This document shows, piece after piece, positions 62,021 through 64,000 of a DNA stretch of 64,000 bases (positions within the stretch are counted from its first letter, which is position 1; every line of letters begins with the position of its first letter). The DNA is from Chryseobacterium geocarposphaerae (GTDB lineage Bacteria > Bacteroidota > Bacteroidia > Flavobacteriales > Weeksellaceae). The translations under genes and the position numbers were made by a program. Where the stretch lies: assembly GCF_002797535.1 (NCBI RefSeq), contig NZ_PGFD01000001.1:2418001-2482000 (forward strand), in the 5' to 3' direction. Under the pieces are notes generated by a model. That model saw only the letters and a list, made by a program, of their open reading frames with translations. It was not told the DNA's origin and did not search any database.

Positions 62021-62854
62021 TTATTTCTTTGGAGCAATATCCATAAGCTTCATAAACTCATCAAGCTTAGGCATAATGATAATTTCAGTTCTTCTGTTTT
62101 CCGCTCTTCCGGAAACACTCATATTAGTTGCTTTAGGGTTATATTCAGAACGACCACCTGCTGTAATCCTCGCCGGATCAACTCCAAACTGAGTCTGCAA
62201 GATTTTAGCCACTGCAGTCCCTCTCAACGCAGAAAGATCCCAGTTATCTCTTGGTAAATTGGCAGAGCTTAATGGAGCATTATCCGTATTACCTTCAATC
62301 AATACTGAATATTTATCATAATCGTTGATCACTTTAGCTACTTTACCTAAAACTTCCTGAGCTGCAGGAAGGATATTATAATCTCCTGTTTTATACAACA
62401 TCTTGTCGGAAAGGGAAATCATTACGACACCTTTCAATACTTTTACCTGTACATCATCATCTGCTACATTATCAAGAGATCTTTTTAATTTGTTTGATAA
62501 TGCTAAATTTAAACTGTCATTTTTAGCATTGCTAGAAATTAACTGTTTGATATAAGAGTTAGAAGCATTGATTTCTCCTACCAATTTATCAATATTTGCT
62601 GAACTCTTACCTGTATTGGACAGACAAGCATCCAAAGATGATTTTAAAGCATCATGCTGACTTTTCAACAAATTATTTTCTCCTGACAAAGCAGAATTTT
62701 GAGACTTTAAATCCTGAATCTCACGTTGTCTTTCTCCAATATTTTCAATACATTGTTTGTAATTGGAACTCAAAGCTTCATACTGCTTTTTACTGACGCA
62801 AGATGTCAATCCCAACACCATTGCAGAAACTGCTAAAATTTTAAAAATCTTCAT
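62021..62854 (-). CDS. OmpA family lipoprotein
   Basis: The 277-residue protein has a lipoprotein signal (MKIFKILAVSAMVLGLTSCV), a coiled-coil region (about 25-110, with heptad-like QREIQDLKSQNSALSGENNL) and a C-terminal OmpA/MotB domain (about 135-265): ISLSDKMLYKTGDYNILPAA, YSVLIEGNTDNAPL, RDNWDLSALRGTAVAKILQT and SGRAENRRTEIIIMP. The domain binds peptidoglycan, so the protein tethers the outer membrane to the wall. It diverges from tilS with separate promoters. Confidence 0.94.
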   Translation of the reverse strand: MKIFKILAVSAMVLGLTSCVSKKQYEALSSNYKQCIENIGERQREIQDLKSQNSALSGENNLLKSQHDALKSSLDACLSNTGKSSANIDKLVGEINASNSYIKQLISSNAKNDSLNLALSNKLKRSLDNVADDDVQVKVLKGVVMISLSDKMLYKTGDYNILPAAQEVLGKVAKVINDYDKYSVLIEGNTDNAPLSSANLPRDNWDLSALRGTAVAKILQTQFGVDPARITAGGRSEYNPKATNMSVSGRAENRRTEIIIMPKLDEFMKLMDIAPKK

Positions 62855-62876
62855 AAATAATCATTTTTAGACGAGT

Positions 62877-62884
62877 CAAAGGTA
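62877..62884 (-). promoter_or_regulatory. -7 element of the OmpA-family gene (TACCTTTG)
   Basis: Minus-strand TACCTTTG 22 bases upstream of the start codon, within a divergent promoter region. Confidence 0.42.
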
Positions 62885-62890
62885 GGAAAA

Positions 62891-62918
62891 TTGAATTGAA
62901 TTATAAGGATTATCTTTG
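62891..62918 (+). promoter_or_regulatory. Promoter of tilS
   Basis: TTG (62891-62893), a 17-base spacer and TATCTTTG (62911-62918), about 26 bases before the TTG start at 62945. Confidence 0.45.
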
Positions 62919-62944
62919 CCTAAAAGAAATTCCCTATCTAAATT

Positions 62945-64000
62945 TTGAAAAAACCGGACTTAAAAAAAGAATTAGAAAATCTTGTTAATCTACCCCAAAA
63001 TCACACTTATCTTCTGGCAGTGAGCGGAGGTGTTGACTCTATGGTTTTAGCACACCTGTTCAATCAGTTGCGAGATTCAGGTTTTGAGTTCCAGATTGCT
63101 CATATCAACTATCATCTCCGGGGCGAAGACTCTAATCTTGACCAGAAAGTCGTTTCTGACTTTTGCCAAAAGAACCTCATTAAATTTCATGTATATGACG
63201 TTTCAGAGAAAGATCAAAAACCGCAAAATTCTATTCAGCTCTGGGCCAGAGAATTGAGATATAGCTTCTTTAAAAAGATTCAAGAGAAGGAAAATTTGGA
63301 TTTTCTGGTTACTGCCCATCACCTGAATGATCAGTTGGAAACGTTTATTATTAATCTTTCCAAAGCAGCAGGAATTAACGGACTGAGCGGAATTCCTTCG
63401 AACGAAAATAATATTCTCCGGCCTCTTTTACATTTCACAAAAGAAGAGATCTATGAATTTGCAAAAGAGAATAATATTGAGTACCGCGAAGATCTTTCTA
63501 ATAAAAAAAGTGACTATTTAAGAAATAAAATCCGCCTGGAAATCACGCCTAAATTACTAGAGACCAACGATCATTTTTTAGAGAACTTCAAAAAAAGTAT
63601 TACTTATTTAAATCAGACAAAAGATTTTGTCCAGGAACAGATTAAAACAATAGAAGAAAGCCTGACAATATTTAACAATAGCTATAAAATTATATCAAAA
63701 GACAGACTCAGTCTGCAAAGTGATTTTGTAAAGTTTGAGATTTTAAAAAAATATGGTTTTGATTCAGAAGAAATACCTAAAATTTTTACCGCTGAAAACG
63801 GAAGTTCTTTTTTTTCAAAAAACTATCAATTGATTGTTACCCGTGATGAATTGATCTTAAAACAAAAAACAGAAGGCCAAAATGCTCCATTGGATGAAGA
63901 AATTCTCCTGATAGAAAAATTTGACTTTTCCCAAAACCAAATGATCATTAATCTCGAAGATGTTATTGAAGAGATTGAAGAAATCAATAAAAACATCGAA
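62945..64000 (+). CDS. tilS: tRNA(Ile)-lysidine synthase, 3' end beyond window
   Basis: The frame starts at TTG 62945: an in-frame stop lies two codons upstream and no ATG occurs before the ATP-binding loop, so a TTG start is required. The visible 352 residues begin with KKPDLKKELENLVNLP, then LLAVSGGVDSMVLAHLF (PP-loop, SGGVDS), FQIAHINYHLRGEDSN and FLVTAHHLNDQLETFIINL, all TilS signatures. It converts the wobble cytidine of the CAU-anticodon tRNA-Ile to lysidine, an essential decoding step. The C-terminal part is cut by the window edge. Confidence 0.93.
   Translation, partial: MKKPDLKKELENLVNLPQNHTYLLAVSGGVDSMVLAHLFNQLRDSGFEFQIAHINYHLRGEDSNLDQKVVSDFCQKNLIKFHVYDVSEKDQKPQNSIQLWARELRYSFFKKIQEKENLDFLVTAHHLNDQLETFIINLSKAAGINGLSGIPSNENNILRPLLHFTKEEIYEFAKENNIEYREDLSNKKSDYLRNKIRLEITPKLLETNDHFLENFKKSITYLNQTKDFVQEQIKTIEESLTIFNNSYKIISKDRLSLQSDFVKFEILKKYGFDSEEIPKIFTAENGSSFFSKNYQLIVTRDELILKQKTEGQNAPLDEEILLIEKFDFSQNQMIINLEDVIEEIEEINKNIE

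Overview
The window reads as a chromosomal segment of a flavobacterium, most likely Chryseobacterium or a close Weeksellaceae relative. The support is the low GC content, the many type IX secretion (T9SS) C-terminal domains, Bacteroidota-type promoters (TTTG, then about 19 bases, then TAnnTTTG), Bacteroidota-restricted families (DUF2480, DUF3276/PUR, DUF6452, DUF6048, long NusB) and a bacillithiol gene. No prophage, insertion sequence, integrase or CRISPR array is visible. Apart from the secreted-protein array at the left end it looks like core chromosome. Gene identities come from reading motifs and family knowledge; no database search was run.

Layout. 1-16.6 kb: a head-to-tail minus-strand array of five secreted proteins: three very large fibronectin-III/adhesin-like proteins (the first cut by the window edge) and two zinc metalloproteases (M12B-like and M43-like). 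The four complete ones end in T9SS sorting domains, and two of the giants have nearly identical 3' ends. 16.7-24.9 kb: small lipoproteins, the overlapping DUF6452/DUF6048 pair, a large HEVGH metalloprotease, rlmD, a thioredoxin-fold lipoprotein lacking its active-site cysteines, and an unknown secreted protein. 25-31.6 kb: sdhCAB, comEC and lpxB. 31.7-38.5 kb: DUF2480, DUF937, a 39-codon ribosomal protein THX gene, a MATE exporter, a DUF2975-DUF2975-HTH regulatory cassette with a double palindromic operator, and an S41 protease.

38.7-49 kb: aspS, a lipoprotein, an SDR enzyme, the nusB-DUF1573-yajC operon, an ABC exporter, a PUR-family nucleic-acid-binding protein, tRNA-His and bshB1. 47-53 kb: an energy-transduction operon, exbB-exbD-exbD-tonB, followed by a small membrane protein, a PstS-like lipoprotein and a TPR protein. 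53-64 kb: leuS, a lipocalin-like lipoprotein, a glycosyltransferase with an uncharacterised partner, the NlpC/P60-DUF1648-cupin-waaA operon, an O-methyltransferase, an unannotated 49-aa gene, an OmpA-family lipoprotein and the start of tilS.

How it fits together: lpxB and waaA build the lipid A-Kdo core of the outer membrane, ExbBD-TonB powers outer-membrane import, YajC serves Sec export, and the T9SS cargo array supplies surface adhesins and proteases. The best candidates for a less-described system are the DUF2975/HTH cassette with its promoter-embedded operators and the recombining T9SS adhesin array.
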